From positions 53,632,571-53,696,570 of the forward strand of contig CM073891.1 of NCBI GenBank assembly GCA_037176705.1: DNA of 64,000 bases. The letters are read 5' to 3'. Both the position numbers and the translations under genes were made by a program. Source of the stretch: Molossus alvarezi (taxonomy: Eukaryota; Chordata; Mammalia; Chiroptera; Molossidae). Positions 24,950 to 37,317 of this stretch are shown here, one piece after another (the stretch's first letter is position 1; every line of letters starts with the position of its first letter). A model generated the notes under the pieces. The model searched no databases. It was not told the origin of the DNA and saw only the letters and a program-made list of their open reading frames with translations.

Positions 24950-25080
24950 TATTGTACTCTGAAACCCTTACGAAATCATTTGTTATCATTGAGACTCACT
25001 TTCTTCATCTGTAAAATTAGAGGACTGGATCATTCCTCTAGGGTCCCTTCCACCTCTAAAATTCTAACAATCTTTGACTG
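24950..25080 (+). repeat. MIR-like fragment
   Basis: ACTTTCTTCATCTGTAAAAT, GGACTGGATCATTCCTCTAG and TCCCTTCCACCTCTAAAATT follow the order seen in MIR-related ancient repeats. Confidence 0.55.
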
Positions 25081-25254
25081 CGCCAAAGAGCCAGCCAACC
25101 AGAGCTGTCCCCTCTAAGGCAGTTTTGGCCTTGGGCTACCCCTCCCAAGTTCCTAAAGTAGCCACTCAGATCTAGCCCCTTTCCCTAGATAGGGTTAGCT
25201 AGGGATAAACAGTGTTTTTAACCTGAGAACAGCAAACTATTGCGACAACGTGTA

Positions 25255-25375
25255 CAAGGTGGGGCAAAAGTAGGTGTACAGTTGTTTGTATGGAAAATAA
25301 TATAATTAATAAATAATACAAAAGTAAACTGTTTTGCATACTCACAACTGTACAACTACTTTTGCCCCACCCTGG
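25255..25375. mobile_element. Mariner-type MITE, palindromic
   Basis: A 121 bp element flanked by TA. The left end reads CAAGGTGGGGCAAAAGTAGG and the right end, inverted, CCAGGGTGGGGCAAAAGTAG. Terminal inverted repeats extend about 30 bp (to TACAGTTGT) around an AT-rich loop. There is no transposase; it depends on a mariner enzyme. Confidence 0.88.
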
Positions 25376-25377
25376 TA

Positions 25378-26072
25378 GTTTCCCAAGTTTATCAGGAGGC
25401 TATTACGAGCATGAAATATTTCAGAAGAGATTTCATGACAAATCTGATCATCAAACATCAGACTTTCATTTCAACCTTTTAAGATTTCAGATGTAATTCA
25501 TAAGGATATCTTCTGAAATCACTGTTAAAATCATGTTTAACAAACACTGTTTGAATGTCTACTAAACCTAAGTTCTAGCTCTCTCGGTACGACGGGCAAT
25601 GCAAGCACCTGACCTCCAAGAATTCAAAATGCTTTTGGGGGAAAAAATTTATAAGCAACCATACAGATTGATTTTTGGCTCAGTATCATGTGTAGAGAAA
25701 TGTCAGCTCTGAATAATGAAAATTGCGTAGTCTTTAGAATAAGGCATTTCCAAAACACACTGCCTCAAATTCTTGAAATGGTAATTCCTTACATGCTGAG
25801 TAGTTCACACTGACAAGGCAAATCCTGTGATCCACAGGGGTCAATGACACTGAAAAGACTCCTAACCTTATGAATTTGGCCAACAAGTTAAAGGGCCCAG
25901 ATGTCAACAGAGCAGGTAATGGAAAGCAAGAAAGTCACTAGAAAGGTTACTTGAGCTCCTGATTCATTTATAAATGAATGTGGCAGAAGGATAGCTGTTA
26001 TTCCGCTCTGGATGTCAGCCTTGCCAGTCCTTTGTGAAACAAAAGTAAATGACAAAAGAAAACAAACCAACA
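25378..26072. other. Intron, no feature seen
   Basis: No exon or repeat recognised. Confidence 0.4.
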
Positions 26073-26312
26073 GCCCTGGCCGGTTTGGCTCAGCAGTTGG
26101 AGCCTCGGTCTGTGGTACAGAGAGACCTGGGTTCGGTTCCCGCTAAGGGCACGTACCTCAGTTGCAGTTAGTCCCGGGCCCTGGTTGGTCGTGTGGGTGG
26201 CAGCCACTCGATGTGTCCCTTCACATCGATGTTTCTCTCTCTCTCTTCCTCTCTCTCCCTCCCGCTCTATCTGAACAAAAAATGGAAAAATGTCCTCGGG
26301 TGAGGAAAAAAA
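26073..26312 (+). mobile_element. Ves SINE, young subfamily
   Basis: Full-length. ACAAACCAACA occurs before and after it as target duplication. CTCGGGTGAGGAAAAA end. Confidence 0.93.
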
Positions 26313-26849
26313 CAAACAAACCAACAATGGGGGCTTTTACAAGGAAGCCAAACTCTGGGGTATGACCCTGTTCAGCCCATCTCCTGACAGTGTAACAGTA
26401 GGTTCAGAGTGAAGGCCTTGAGACATTCTCAAAATGTTAACAATCAGAATCTTGAGGTTTAAAGGAACTTTGAGATCCCTGAGTTCAATTCAGTATATTT
26501 TAAGAACACCCAGAAGTCACTAATATTTGACAAGGGAGGCAAGAATACTTAATGAAGAAAAGACAGGCTTTTCAATAAATGGTGTTGCAACAACTAGATA
26601 GTCACTTGTGAAAAAATGAAACTGGACCCATATCTTATATCGCTCACAAAATTAACTCAAAATGGATTAAATACTTAGGTAAGACATGAAACTTCTACAA
26701 GAAAACAGGAATAAATTTCCTTGATATGGGTCATGGTAATAATATTTTTTCAATATGGTACCTAAAACACAAGCAACAAAATAAAAAACAAAACAAGTGG
26801 GACTGCATCAAACTAAAAAGCTTCTGCACAGCAAAGAAAACCAAGTGAT

Positions 26850-27550
26850 CATGTTACTGGAAAGGGGACCTGACCCTGAGCAAGTCCACGTAGGGCTGGG
26901 AAAGTAGTGTGTGGGTTCTTGAATTCGTGCAGGAAGTTTCACAACACGAGTCCAGGTGAATTTTAGAGGACATTTATTAAAGCTGGGGTCAGTGAAACAA
27001 GAAAGGGCTGGAAAAATGAGCCTAGGCTGGTCTGCTTTGGTTCACTAAAAAGTCAGAGAAAAGGGGACCTTAGGGACAGGTTTAGGGGATTTGCCTGGGA
27101 TAAACTGCCATTGCCCATTGCTGCCCTGATGCAAGCCTCATGGGGGCCCTTAGAGTCTAGGAGATGCACGCCTGTGGGGGAAGTAAAAGGGGGTGGGGGG
27201 ACATGATCCTGGAAAGGAGAGTGTGCCCTGGGTCCTTTGTCTCGAGGATTTTATTTCCTGCAGGTGGGAATCTTAGGGGAGGGTTTCAACAGAATATTCA
27301 TCAGTTTTCTAGGTGTGCTCCTTCAGGGTCCTGGTCCTCACCGATTGGTCAGTGTCAGGGCAGGGGGTTGTTAGTAACTGCAGCTGGACCTGGTGTCACC
27401 AACCTAGCTTGCTGCTTTTCTGGGTCTAGAGCTGAAATACAGCTGAGGCCTAGATGTTATTTCTAGAAAGGTAACCTTCTGTATCTGTTACAAATTGCTC
27501 TGTCAGTTTGTTCAGCTCTCTGTTTCCCTAGTCCACTTGTCCTGGCTTAC
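26850..27550 (-). mobile_element. LTR inserted in the old L1
   Basis: A non-L1 block interrupts the L1 ORF2. On the minus strand an AATAAA near 26,975 is followed by TCCTCTAAAATTCACCTGG and a short U5-like end, as in a retroviral LTR. A related copy lies at 40,325-40,756. Confidence 0.7.
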
Positions 27551-27647
27551 TGGCCTGTCTCAATAAGACAACATATGGAATGGGGAAAAATAATTGCAAA
27601 CCATATATCTAATAAAGGGTCAATATCCAAAGTAGATAAAGAACTCA

Positions 27648-27742
27648 TATGTTTCGGCCAGTGTGGCTCACTTGGTTGGGACACTGAGGAGTTGCAGGTT
27701 CAATTCCCAGTAAGGGCACATGCCAAGGTTAAGAACTTGGTA
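27648..27742 (+). mobile_element. Short Ves-like SINE head
   Basis: Only the tRNA-like part is present (CCAGTGTGGCTCACTTGG, GCAGGTTCAATTCCCAG). AAAGAACTCA repeats at 27,638-27,647 and 27,743-27,752. Confidence 0.82.
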
Positions 27743-28603
27743 AAAGAACTCACAACTCAACAGCAAAAAAACAAATAACCCAATTAAAAATGGGCAAAGG
27801 ACCTGATTAGACATTTCAAAGAAGATATACAAAAGACTATAAAAAGATGCTCAAAATCACTAGTCATTAGGGAAATGCAAATTAAAATCACAATGAGATA
27901 TCACCTCACACCTATTAGAATGGCCGCTGACAAAAAGATGAGAGGTAACTAATGCTGGCATGGATGTGGAGAAAAGGGAAGCTTTCTGCATTATTGATGG
28001 GAATGTAAGTTGGTGCAGCCACTATGGAAAACAGTATAGAGGATCCTCAAAAAATTAAAAATAGAACTACCACATGATCCAGCCATTCTACTTCTGGGAA
28101 TATATCCAAAGGAAACAAAAACACTAATTTGAAAAGATATCTGCACCTCCAAGTTCATGGCAGCATTATTTACAAAAGCCAAGACATGGAAATAACCTAA
28201 GTGCCCATTGATGGATGAATGGATAAAGAAGTTGTGGCACATATATACAATGGAATATTTATTCAGCCATAAAAAATGAAGAAATCCTACCATTTGCAAC
28301 AAGGCATTATGTTAAGTGAAATAAATCAAACAGAGAAAAGCCAAATACTGTATGATCTCACTTATATGTGGAACCTTTTGAAAACTCCACTCATAGAAAA
28401 GGAGATTAGACATGTCATTACCAGAGGCAAAGGGAAGGGGGAAGAGAAATTGGAAGAAGGTGATAAAAGGTACAAATTTTCAGTTATAAGATAAGTATTA
28501 GAGATGTAACATGTTGACTATAGCTAACACTGCTGTTTGATAAATAGATTTGTTAAAAGAGTAAATCTTAAGAGTTCTCATCACAAGGAGAAAGCTTTTT
28601 TCC

Positions 28604-28810
28604 TTTGTTACTTTATTTTTTAAAACTTTTTAAAAATCCTCACCTGAGGATATGTTTTTGTTTATTTGAGAGAGAGATATCAGTGTGAGCAACATCCATC
28701 TGTTGCCTCCTGTATGGGTCCGGACCAGGTAAATGCCCTGACCTGAAATCAAACCCTCAACCTTTTGGTGTACAGGACAACACTCCAACCGAGCTACACT
28801 GGCTTGGGCT
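28604..28810 (-). mobile_element. Ves SINE
   Basis: Reverse copy: CCTCACCTGAGGATATGTT on the left, GTAGCTCGGTTGGAGTG-type head read on the minus strand at the right. Inserted in the old L1 3' UTR. Confidence 0.87.
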
Positions 28811-28837
28811 CCTTTTTTATTTGTATTGTATCTGTGG

Positions 28838-29574
28838 TAGGTAGACAGACATGAGCAGAGCAAGGATGATGGGCTAGGTACAAAAAAGTCACCAGGGTGC
28901 CTAGCAACCAGCAATTGTAGGGTGGGACCTCATCCCCAGGGTCACCTTTCCTTCCCCAGCATATGGGTAGTCAAGTGGTCTGGACCCCCTGACTTTTAAT
29001 ATCGCTGCTCATTCAGTTTAAACCCCCCTGACCTTTCCTCCCTAGAGATAATATCTAAGCCTCAGTTGTGTTTCAGCTCCAGGCCCAGAAAAGCTGCAAA
29101 ACCAGACAATCCATGCCAGTGGCTGAGGCTGACCTCAGGACTAGCTGCATTGAATGACACCCTGCCCTGATGCCAATAAATCAATTAGTGGAGACCCCCT
29201 ACCCTGAAAGGACATACCTAGAAAGCTGTTGAATAGTCTATTGAGATCTTCCCCTGGGACCTCCCCTAAAATCTCCACAATTAAAACGCTCAGGATAGAG
29301 GACCCAGCTTGCTTGCTCTCCCTCCCCATTCCCAGCCACATTTACCTTCCTGACTAAATGCCAGTCACATTTACCTTCCTGACTTCTGAGCACCAAGGGC
29401 CCTTCCTTTGCCTCTATAACTTGTTTCCTAAGCCCATTTCTTCTACAAATTATAGTTTAAGTCTTACCTCTGAATTTTTTCCTAGGCAGAACTCAAGTAC
29501 CAAGGATGCTAAAACCCAGGTCCTCTATGATCCCACTGGTCCAACACCTGGTGCCATTCTTAATACCACCAACA
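28838..29574 (+). mobile_element. LTR inserted in the old L1 3' UTR
   Basis: A block that splits the L1 3' UTR. It starts TGTGGTAGG and ends CCACCAACA (imperfect inverted ends), contains ATTAAAACGCTCAGG before GAGGACCCAGCTTGCTTGC, and has a 27 bp tandem copy of CACATTTACCTTCCTGACT. I see no clear target duplication. Confidence 0.62.
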
Positions 29575-29695
29575 GATGAATGTTAGCTGAACATACTGTG
29601 TAATCATTTCACAATACATGTAAATCAAACCATCACGCTGTACGTCTTAAACTTATACACTGATGTACGTCAATTATTTGCAATAAAACTGGGGG

Positions 29696-30439
29696 GGGGG
29701 GGGCGGAGGATGCCAAGAAGTATGTAGTCAATTATAAAAGCATATCAAAAATGGATATAATTCAAATATACTTGAATCAGTTATAAGGAAAAAAAATCAG
29801 ACTACGAAGATAAGGAGCACCAGGGATTTAAAACATTTTAAAATAAACACTTCCCAACTCAGCACCCTTGCCATCCTTTCCAAGTCTTGGCTTCCTTGTC
29901 TGGTGCCTATTCATTGAGTTATTGGACAAAATGTACATAATCCTAAGCCCAGTGTCTGGCACACAGTAAGCCCTCAATGACTGTAAGCCACTGCTTTATT
30001 ATGTTCTAAACACTGTTTAATATGGGTTGTGGAATACATATTTCATTTTGGAATTTCTACATTGAGGACAATAGCATGAGTAAACTGAAATGGAATAAAC
30101 TCTGGAATGTGTTTTTTGTTCTTATATTTGAGTAAAAAAAAGCCCTGGTATCCCTGGAATTCACAAAACTCTTAAAACAAATAAGAAGCCACAATTCTCC
30201 ACAGGATTCCTATTCAACCCCACAGCTCCTTGTGGCCTGGCCATCTCTCCTGGATTCACCAGGAGGTTCTCATAAACCTTGAATGTGTCCTGGCTTTGAA
30301 AATAATCATCCTCTCCACTCTCACCCCCTTCCCTTCCCCTTACTGCCCCGCAGGGAGCAGAAATGTGCAAACTCAGGACAAACAGCAGCCACATCTACAA
30401 CCACCATTGTAAAGTAAAAAAAAAAAAAATAATAAGTTG
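29696..30439. other. Intron with MIR fragment
   Basis: About 29,860-30,010 has the MIR 3' pattern (CCAGTGTCTGGCACACAGTA, GCCCTCAATGACTG). The remainder shows no exon or repeat. Confidence 0.5.
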
Positions 30440-30595
30440 AACCATTACAAATCGAGGACTGTGTACCATGGAGCTTTTTAAACTAAACCTGAGGATAATG
30501 AATCAAAATGTCAGGGGGAGATTCCCCAGGTAGTTTCTAAAGTTCTGTAGGTGATTCTGATATTTAGGCAGAGTTGAAAACTACTGCTTTGAATC
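30440..30595 (+). repeat. hAT-Charlie MER5-like fragment
   Basis: ATGGAGCTTTTTAAACTAAA, GTGATTCTGATATTTAGGCA and GAAAACTACTGCTTTG resemble the MER5 group. Confidence 0.6.
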
Positions 30596-31649
30596 AGTCA
30601 TTGGCACAAAGGTAGGACAGGCATTTAGGGAGGACCAAAAGGACTTTCTGGTACCCTCAAATTTATGCCAGCCTGGCAGCTGCCAATCATAAAGTGTACT
30701 CTTTTACCTGTCCTATACTGCAAGTTACAGAGGCAGCATAAACGCAAAGGTGGCTACCTGGGATTGGGGGTGGGACTGGGAAGACTACATTGCTAAGGCC
30801 AAAGTATGATAGGTCACAGACTTGTACACAGTCCGGCTGAGTCAGAAATTCAACTCTGTGCTCACAGGAAGCCAAACCAAAAAAGGAGATACAATCAGTG
30901 ATGATTCATATTACCTATAATAACCCACAGCAGCCTATACATGAAAAGTACTCGATATTTATTGGATGAATAAATAACAAATAGGAGTTTAAACTCCTAA
31001 TTATTCTTACTGGGATGGAGTTAACTATTTCTGAAAGCTCAGTTGGGAATCAAATTATAGCAAAAGTAACCAAAGGACAGTGAGACAAAACTCACCAAAG
31101 GGCATTCCCACTAACTCTAGTAATTATAGAAATAAAAACAGAAAAATCTTGGGGAATACTTTAGTTGAACTCTATGGTGGTAAACTGGTGACACAGTATA
31201 AAGATTAGAAGAGCCTACCATAAAATCTAGTTTCCCCTTTTTCCTCAGTAACAGAACCCCAGTTTTACTTAGGGTAGCTATGCACCAGCTAAACGACATT
31301 TCCCAGCCTTCCAGCTAGGAATAGCCATATTGATCACAGTTGGGCCAATGTGAAAGCAGAAGTTGTATATGGTGCTAATGGGAGTTTCCTTAGAGGGAAA
31401 GGGAATTGATTCTTCCTGCATCCTGCTGCCTGGGACATCTTCAGCCATGAGTGTGAGGGCTACTTCCTAGGAATGGCACAGAACTGGAAGGACTTAAGGA
31501 GCCACCACACCAATCCTAGATTCTCCAGCTCCAGACCTCCCAAAACTAATCCTAACTGATACAATGACCATAACTGGAAAGTTCATGAAGTTATAAAAAC
31601 ATAAAAGGCAATAATCCCAAAATACCGTCTTCCTAATCCAAACATGGAT
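30596..31649. other. Intron, no feature seen
   Basis: About 1 kb of single-copy-looking sequence without recognised exon or repeat. Confidence 0.42.
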
Positions 31650-31885
31650 ATACTGAGAAGCAGTATATAGTTTAGACATTTATATATACTCATTACGTCA
31701 TTTAATCCTCACAACATTCCCCTGAGATAGATGTTATGCTCATGTTACAAGTGATGTAATAGAGGTTCACAGAGTTTAACAGTCTGCATAAAGTCAAAAA
31801 ACTAGTAACAATTGGACCTGGAGATTTAACCCAAGTTGGATCAGACTCCAAAAGCCCATCCTCTTCCCATTAATCATGTTGAATC
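31650..31885 (-). repeat. MIR SINE
   Basis: TCATTTAATCCTCACAACAT, GATAGATGTTATGCTCATGT and AATTGGACCTGGAGATTTAA are the reverse-strand MIR order. Confidence 0.85.
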
Positions 31886-32050
31886 TGCAAGAAAAACTCA
31901 ATAAATTTACCTTGAACAGATAACTAAGTTCTAAAACTAATTGCATATAGCCAACAGCTTTGGTTTCAAGGACAAAACTAACCCTTTTCACTTTTAACAA
32001 TGTCCTTTTTCTTTTCAAAGTAAAAAGCACTCAGTAAACAATAAATATTA

Positions 32051-32378
32051 GCCCTGGATGGTTTTGCTCCGTGGTTAGAGCGACAGCCCAAGGACCAGAG
32101 TCGCAGGTTCGATTACCAGTCAAGGGCACATACCCGGTCGGGGTTGTGCAAGAGGCAACCAATCAATGTGTTTCTCTCACACTGATGTTCTCTCTCTCTC
32201 TCTTTCTCACTCCCTCCCTTCTTCCCTCCCTCCATTCTATCTTTAAAAAAAAAAAAATCAATGAATGGGGGGGAAGGGGGACACCTGTAATATTTTCAAC
32301 AATAATAATTTCAAAATAATAATAATAAATCAATGGAAAAATATCCTTGGGCGAGGATTAAAAAATAAATAAATAAAA
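32051..32378 (+). mobile_element. Ves SINE carrying a small L1-tail insertion
   Basis: The head is GCCCTGGATGGTTTTGCTCC with GGTTCGATTACCAG as B box. After the CT-rich middle the copy is interrupted at about 32,252-32,330 and resumes AATCAATGGAAAAATATCC to the GGGCGAGGATT end. Confidence 0.88.
32252..32330 (+). mobile_element. L1/HAL1 3' tail of about 70 bp
   Basis: GGGGGACACCTGTAATATTT, TTCAACAATAATAATTTC and an A/T tail match the end of the HAL1-like element at 50,235-50,283. AATCAATG occurs on both sides. Confidence 0.75.
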
Positions 32379-32522
32379 ATAAATACTAGTTCCCATATAA
32401 ATATAACTGCCTTTTTAATTTTACATGAACATTTCAAATAATGTAACTATTCTATTCAATTATGAATCGTTCTCAATTAGTTACACAGAAAAGAACCAAC
32501 AATAAATAAAAAATTAGTTCTA

Positions 32523-32743
32523 GCCCTGGCCAGTGTGGCTCAGTGGGTTGGAGCATCTTCCCATACACCAAAAGGTAGTGGGTTTGACTTCCAGTCCGGG
32601 CACATACCTAGTTTGCCAGTTCAATCCCTGGTCGGGGCATGTACAGGATTGATGGCAAACCATCAATGTTTCTTTCTCTCTCTCTTTCTCTCCACCTTCC
32701 CCTCTCTCTAGAATCAATGAACATTTCCCCAGGTGAGGATTTT
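32523..32743 (+). mobile_element. Ves SINE, older subfamily
   Basis: GCCCTGGCCAGTGTGGCTC head. AAAAATTAGTTCT before and AAAAATCAGTTCT after are target duplications. Confidence 0.92.
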
Positions 32744-34272
32744 AAAAATCAGTTCTATATTTCAGTCATATAAACAAACAAACAAAAAAATACATGGGGC
32801 CTTGAAGATATTTTCCTTGCCTTGAAAAGATGTCTAAGTTCATACAGCATATAACCAACCTAGCATTTTATCCTTCCAAATGGGAAGACCTCTTAATCAA
32901 GTCCCATGGAAAGACACCTTCAGGTAGGTGGACCAACACATCTAGTGTGTCCGAGCTTTCCCAGTTTTAGCACTGAGAACCCTGCATCCTGAGAACCCCC
33001 TTTATCCCAGGAAAACTGATCACTCTCTGGCTTTAGGGTACTCTATAAATGTATAATTATGTCTTCAACAAAATCTATTAAAATGTGGGCAGTGTAAACT
33101 AAATTGGAGATGACCATATTACAATGTATGATTTTAAGATATTTGAGCAGTTAGCAAAAAGAAATTATACAGCTCTATATAGTCTTAACCAAGAGAATGT
33201 TGCTGAGAACATCAAAAGTTTGTCAAATCCTTCACTGTGATGATATTCAGTATGTGCAGCCAGTTAAAAAAGTGAGCTCGGAACAGCACACACACATTTA
33301 CACACATTGGCTATTTTGTCTACATATAAAATTGAGATACTATATAAGGAAAGAATAAGAAAGGAATCAAATTTCATTCAATAATTTTTAAGTATCTCAT
33401 CTCTGTGAAATGGTGGGAAAGTTTAATTTTGATGTTTCAGTTTTGTGGCATCATGACAGGTTAAAAACATTTGTAAGAGTAGAAACAGGAAATCTGTAAG
33501 TTTAAAGAGCTTGGACTGGGCACAAACTCTCAAAGGTCCTTTCCAACTTGAACATTCCATGACTCTGTGTGACCCCTATATAGATGAAGACAGGCCAGAG
33601 GTATACCATTCCAAAGGTCCAGTTCTGGCTGGTGATGGAGCCTGGGATGTTTACTAGCCATGCTCTCATCTTAAGTATGCTTAGAAATACTTAGAAATAT
33701 GGTCAGCATGGAACATAGCTGACACATTTCACCTCATGTGGGGTATTTCACTTAGTTTAGATCATAAACAGATAAACTGGCCTCAAGTTTTAAAAAAGGA
33801 CTTTGAGTCCACAAATTATTTAAGCTGTCATTACATACGTCTAACATAAAATTGCACAATATATACAGTATTTGTTTTCATGAACTCTAAACAAGCCAAA
33901 GAAATGATCACAGTAACCTGAAAAGAGGACAAACATCTTTGTAGTTTGAAGGACCTTCAACATTCAGAAAACAAGTTTCATAACAAATTATTGCTGTTGT
34001 CCAGTTGTCCTAACATCGGGTCTTATAAGCAAAACAAACAAGTTCATAATTTAAGGAAGGCCAATGACAAAGCTTGGTGTTTCTTTATTCTGACAACTTT
34101 ATTCTTATCACTGAAAAGAGATTACAAAAAGAAGTCTAAAGGCATTTACTGTTCAATCATTATGTTAGTTTCCTTAATCTGGGAAAGACCCCAAATTAGA
34201 TAAACACAAAAAACCTGCTGCCCTCAAGCAGGAAAAATGGATTGTTCTAAGTAGCAGGTACATACTGAGCTT
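32744..34272. other. Long intron stretch, no clear feature
   Basis: About 1.5 kb. A MIR-like end may lie at 33,500-33,580 (GGTCCTTTCCAACTTGAACA). No exon candidate with good splice sites was found. Confidence 0.42.
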
Positions 34273-34548
34273 TTTTTGTTGTTGTTGTTTATTTTTGTTT
34301 TTTTTATCCTCACCCGAGGACATTTTTCCATTTTTTGTTCAGATAGAGTAGGAGGAAGAGAGGGAGAGAGAGAGAGAGAGAGAGAAACATCAACACGAAA
34401 GGGACACATCGAGCGGCTGCCACCCACACAACCCAACCAGAGCCAGGGACAAACTGCAACCGAGGTACGTGCCCTTAGTGGAAACCAAACCCAGGACTCT
34501 CTGGGCCGCAGGCTGACGCTCTAACCGCTGAGCCAAACCGGCCAGGGC
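34273..34548 (-). mobile_element. Ves SINE, young subfamily
   Basis: Reverse copy with ATCCTCACCCGAGGAC on the left and the CCGGTTTGGCTCAGCGG head (minus strand) at the right. CTGAGCT flanks it. Confidence 0.92.
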
Positions 34549-34739
34549 CTGAGCTGTTTTTTAATCATGTTTTTAAATTTATACTGATCCATCTATACGC
34601 CAGCCCTGTGCCTCCATAACCAACAGTACTGAGCATTTACAGCAGGTTTAGGGGCACAATCTATGGCTGTGATGCAGACCAAGGCCTTGCTGATCAATAC
34701 CACTCTACATTGGCTACATGGTACCCCTTTCTAAGACGA

Positions 34740-34930
34740 GGCAACAGTGTCCATATTCTACCAAAGGCCAAGGCTGCTGTGCTAAGGGACCTTGAACAAA
34801 TCACTGAAATCTCCCCACCTTCAGTCTCCTGTTTTCTAATAATCTCACATATCGTATGTCTATAAAATCAAACTAAAAATACTTGAAAGAACTTTGTAAA
34901 TTATAAAGTTATAATACATTACTTAACCAG
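34740..34930 (+). repeat. MIR SINE fragment
   Basis: GGGACCTTGAACAAATCACT, CCTTCAGTCTCCTG and AGAACTTTGTAAATTATAAA fit MIR. Confidence 0.7.
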
Positions 34931-34977
34931 CTGAGTTGGCAAAAAACTGTATGTCTGACGTAACAAAACTGCTCCCT

Positions 34978-35220
34978 GCCCTGGCCAATCTGGCTCAGCA
35001 GTAGTGTCGGCCCGTGGATCAATGAGTCATGGGTTCAACTCTGACCAAGTGCATGTACCTCGGTTGCAGTTTGTCCCAGGCCCTGGTCAGGGTCGTGCAG
35101 GAGGCAACCAGTCGATGTGTCCCTCTCACGACGATGTTTCTTTCTCCCTCTCTCTCTCTCTCCTTCTCTATCTGAAGATCAATAGAAAAATATCCTCGAG
35201 TGAGGATTTAAAAAAAAAAA
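34978..35220 (+). mobile_element. Ves SINE
   Basis: Direct repeats AAACTGCTCCCT / AAATTGCTCCCT at 34,966 and 35,221. Head GCCCTGGCCAATCTGGCTC and CTCGAGTGAGGATT end. Confidence 0.92.
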
Positions 35221-36989
35221 AAATTGCTCCCTAATGATACATGAGTTCATATATGTCACAAAAGTTTAAAAATGTTTATAATACACAATATTAATTAAAT
35301 TAAAAAGACAAGTCATGTAAAGCACTATGAATTAGATAGATAAGCAGAATCTTTTATTATTATAGCAGTTAGCATGGTGCATTACTCGAACCTTATGCTG
35401 TAAATCACATAGGTGATTCTTTTAATGCCAATTTTATACTTGCCCTCACAGATCTTTAGGACAAAGGTGCTCGTTAACCATTAACAAGTGTAAGTTCATT
35501 TCCCCAATACTTCAATGAAAACACTTTTTACTTGTATGCATTTCCATCTAAAATGCCCAGATCTACACAGCTCTCCAGCTAAAGCCTATTCTAATTTACA
35601 TCAAAAGAGTGAAATGAAATGGAGAGAAAAAACAACTACTATTACCCACAGCTATCTACCACTACAAAGAAAGAGAATGAAATAACAAAATTAAATGCAA
35701 ATAGTACTTTTCCGAACACAGACAAAAATGTTCTTAGAAATCCCCTCAGTTTCCCAAACTCACAAATGCCCAAAGTAACAAAAATACCCTTTTCAAACAC
35801 GAGAATGGCTGTATCAACTAAAGCACAACCAAAATCCTTTGATGTAATACTTATTTTAAAATGTACTTCACACATTTATAACTGGACTAATTTTAAAACT
35901 AAATTTTGCTATACACATCTATACAATATAATTTGGAATGTCAGTGAAAATAAGGGTATGAAAAATACACTAAATATTTTTGTCTCAGAGACTTACCAAA
36001 ATTTCTGCAGCAGGAAAGCCTGCAAATCTAAAGAAATAAAGTCTTTGAAAATTGTGACTATATTTGAATTTGTTTTAAACAGTTTTAACTTAAGTAAATC
36101 TCTTAAATTCTTATTTTAAACAAGAACATTTGCTCTAAATTTTCTCAAATAGACCTAATGTTTTCTTGCCACAAAATCAGAGTACTGTGGGATATAGGTA
36201 ATTTTTTCTTTTTAAAAGATTACATAACTTCTTTCTAAAAGACGTCAATGTCTGAGGCTAAGTCAAAACCAATGTAACTGAAAATAAAATGTAACTGCTA
36301 GATATTCATTTTCAACATTTTTACTTTTCAGAGAGCTATATGCCAGGATAACTTTTCCAATAAATTAATCAGAATTACCAAATACAAAACCCTTCATATT
36401 AAGCCACAGTAAACCAGGTAAGTCATATTATAACATATACAATACAACCTGCAGTAAAGGCAAGTACAAGAACTAAATGACGTTTTAAAGCTTAACTTTT
36501 CTCATTCTCTTAATACATATTTTCCACGTTCAATTGAGGTGTGATGCATCAGACTCCGGGGCCTGTGGGAGCGTCTTTATCTCAACTACCAGAACCCTAG
36601 CAAGTTCTACGGGGGGTGGGGGCGGCACCTGTCTGAATATCTGTTCTGAAAAGCCTGCTATAACGCCCAATTTAACAACCAACTACAGCACAGAAAACTC
36701 AAGAAAGCACCGGCTTCCACCACCCCACCCCACCTTGATCCACTCTTTTGCTCTCCATTTCCATTCCTTGGTAAACTTTCGACATAAAAAGGGAGAAACT
36801 TGTTGGAATGGATTTTTAGAAGATAAATACTACAGACGAAGCAGAAGTAAGTTGCTCCAACAAACCCATTCATTTACATACAACTAAAAGACAGTACGCC
36901 CGCGAGTATCCCGATCAGTGAGGAAGCAACCTATGATTTGCAGAGAAGATGGGACCTAAAACAAATTCCCGAGACAGTTTCTCTCCCAG
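35221..36989. other. Repeat-free intron next to the promoter
   Basis: About 1.8 kb without any recognised repeat. GC content rises toward the CpG island. A 166-codon open frame at 35,619-36,119 (plus) has no family features and is antisense to the gene; I take it as chance. Confidence 0.5.
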
Positions 36990-37317
36990 GGAAAAAGAAT
37001 AATAAGGTGGCTCCTCACCCAGGCCGCTTCAGACGCGGGCTCCGCAACTCGCGAGGTCCTGAAATTCGAAGGAAGCCCTGCCACTCACAAGTGCAGCATC
37101 GCCAGTAGGAGGCAGGACTCGCGACCGAATCCCACCCACCGCCCGCTCTGCGGAGCCGCGTCCAGACGGCCCCGGCGGCGGTCCCACCCCAGTCGGAGGA
37201 GAAAGCAGCAGAGCGGCGAACAGCCGGGAAGAAGCCACCTCGCGCGAGACCCCAGAGGCGCGCGGCGGGCGCTCGGGCGGCTGCGGGCGCAGTGCGGGCC
37301 GGGAGCCGCGGGCTCAC

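Larger units (their letters stand above)
26517..29695 (+). mobile_element. Old L1 broken by two LTRs and two Ves SINEs
   Basis: Pieces in order: late ORF2 from 26,517 (TTTGACAAGGGAGGCAAGAA, TAAAAAGCTTCTGCACAGCA), resuming at about 27,551 (ACAACATATGGAATGGGG) and 27,753. ORF2 ends at about 28,380, with 3' UTR to 28,600. The terminal piece (CAAACCATCACGCTGTACG to CAATAAAACTGG) is at 29,575-29,695, ending in a G-run. It is older than the GAAACATCTGTAAC L1 family. Confidence 0.85.

Noticed and set aside
35619..36119. 166-codon plus-strand open frame as a gene
   Set aside because: The product is low-complexity Lys/Asn/Ser/Phe-rich, typical of AT-rich DNA. It has no family features and is antisense within intron 1.
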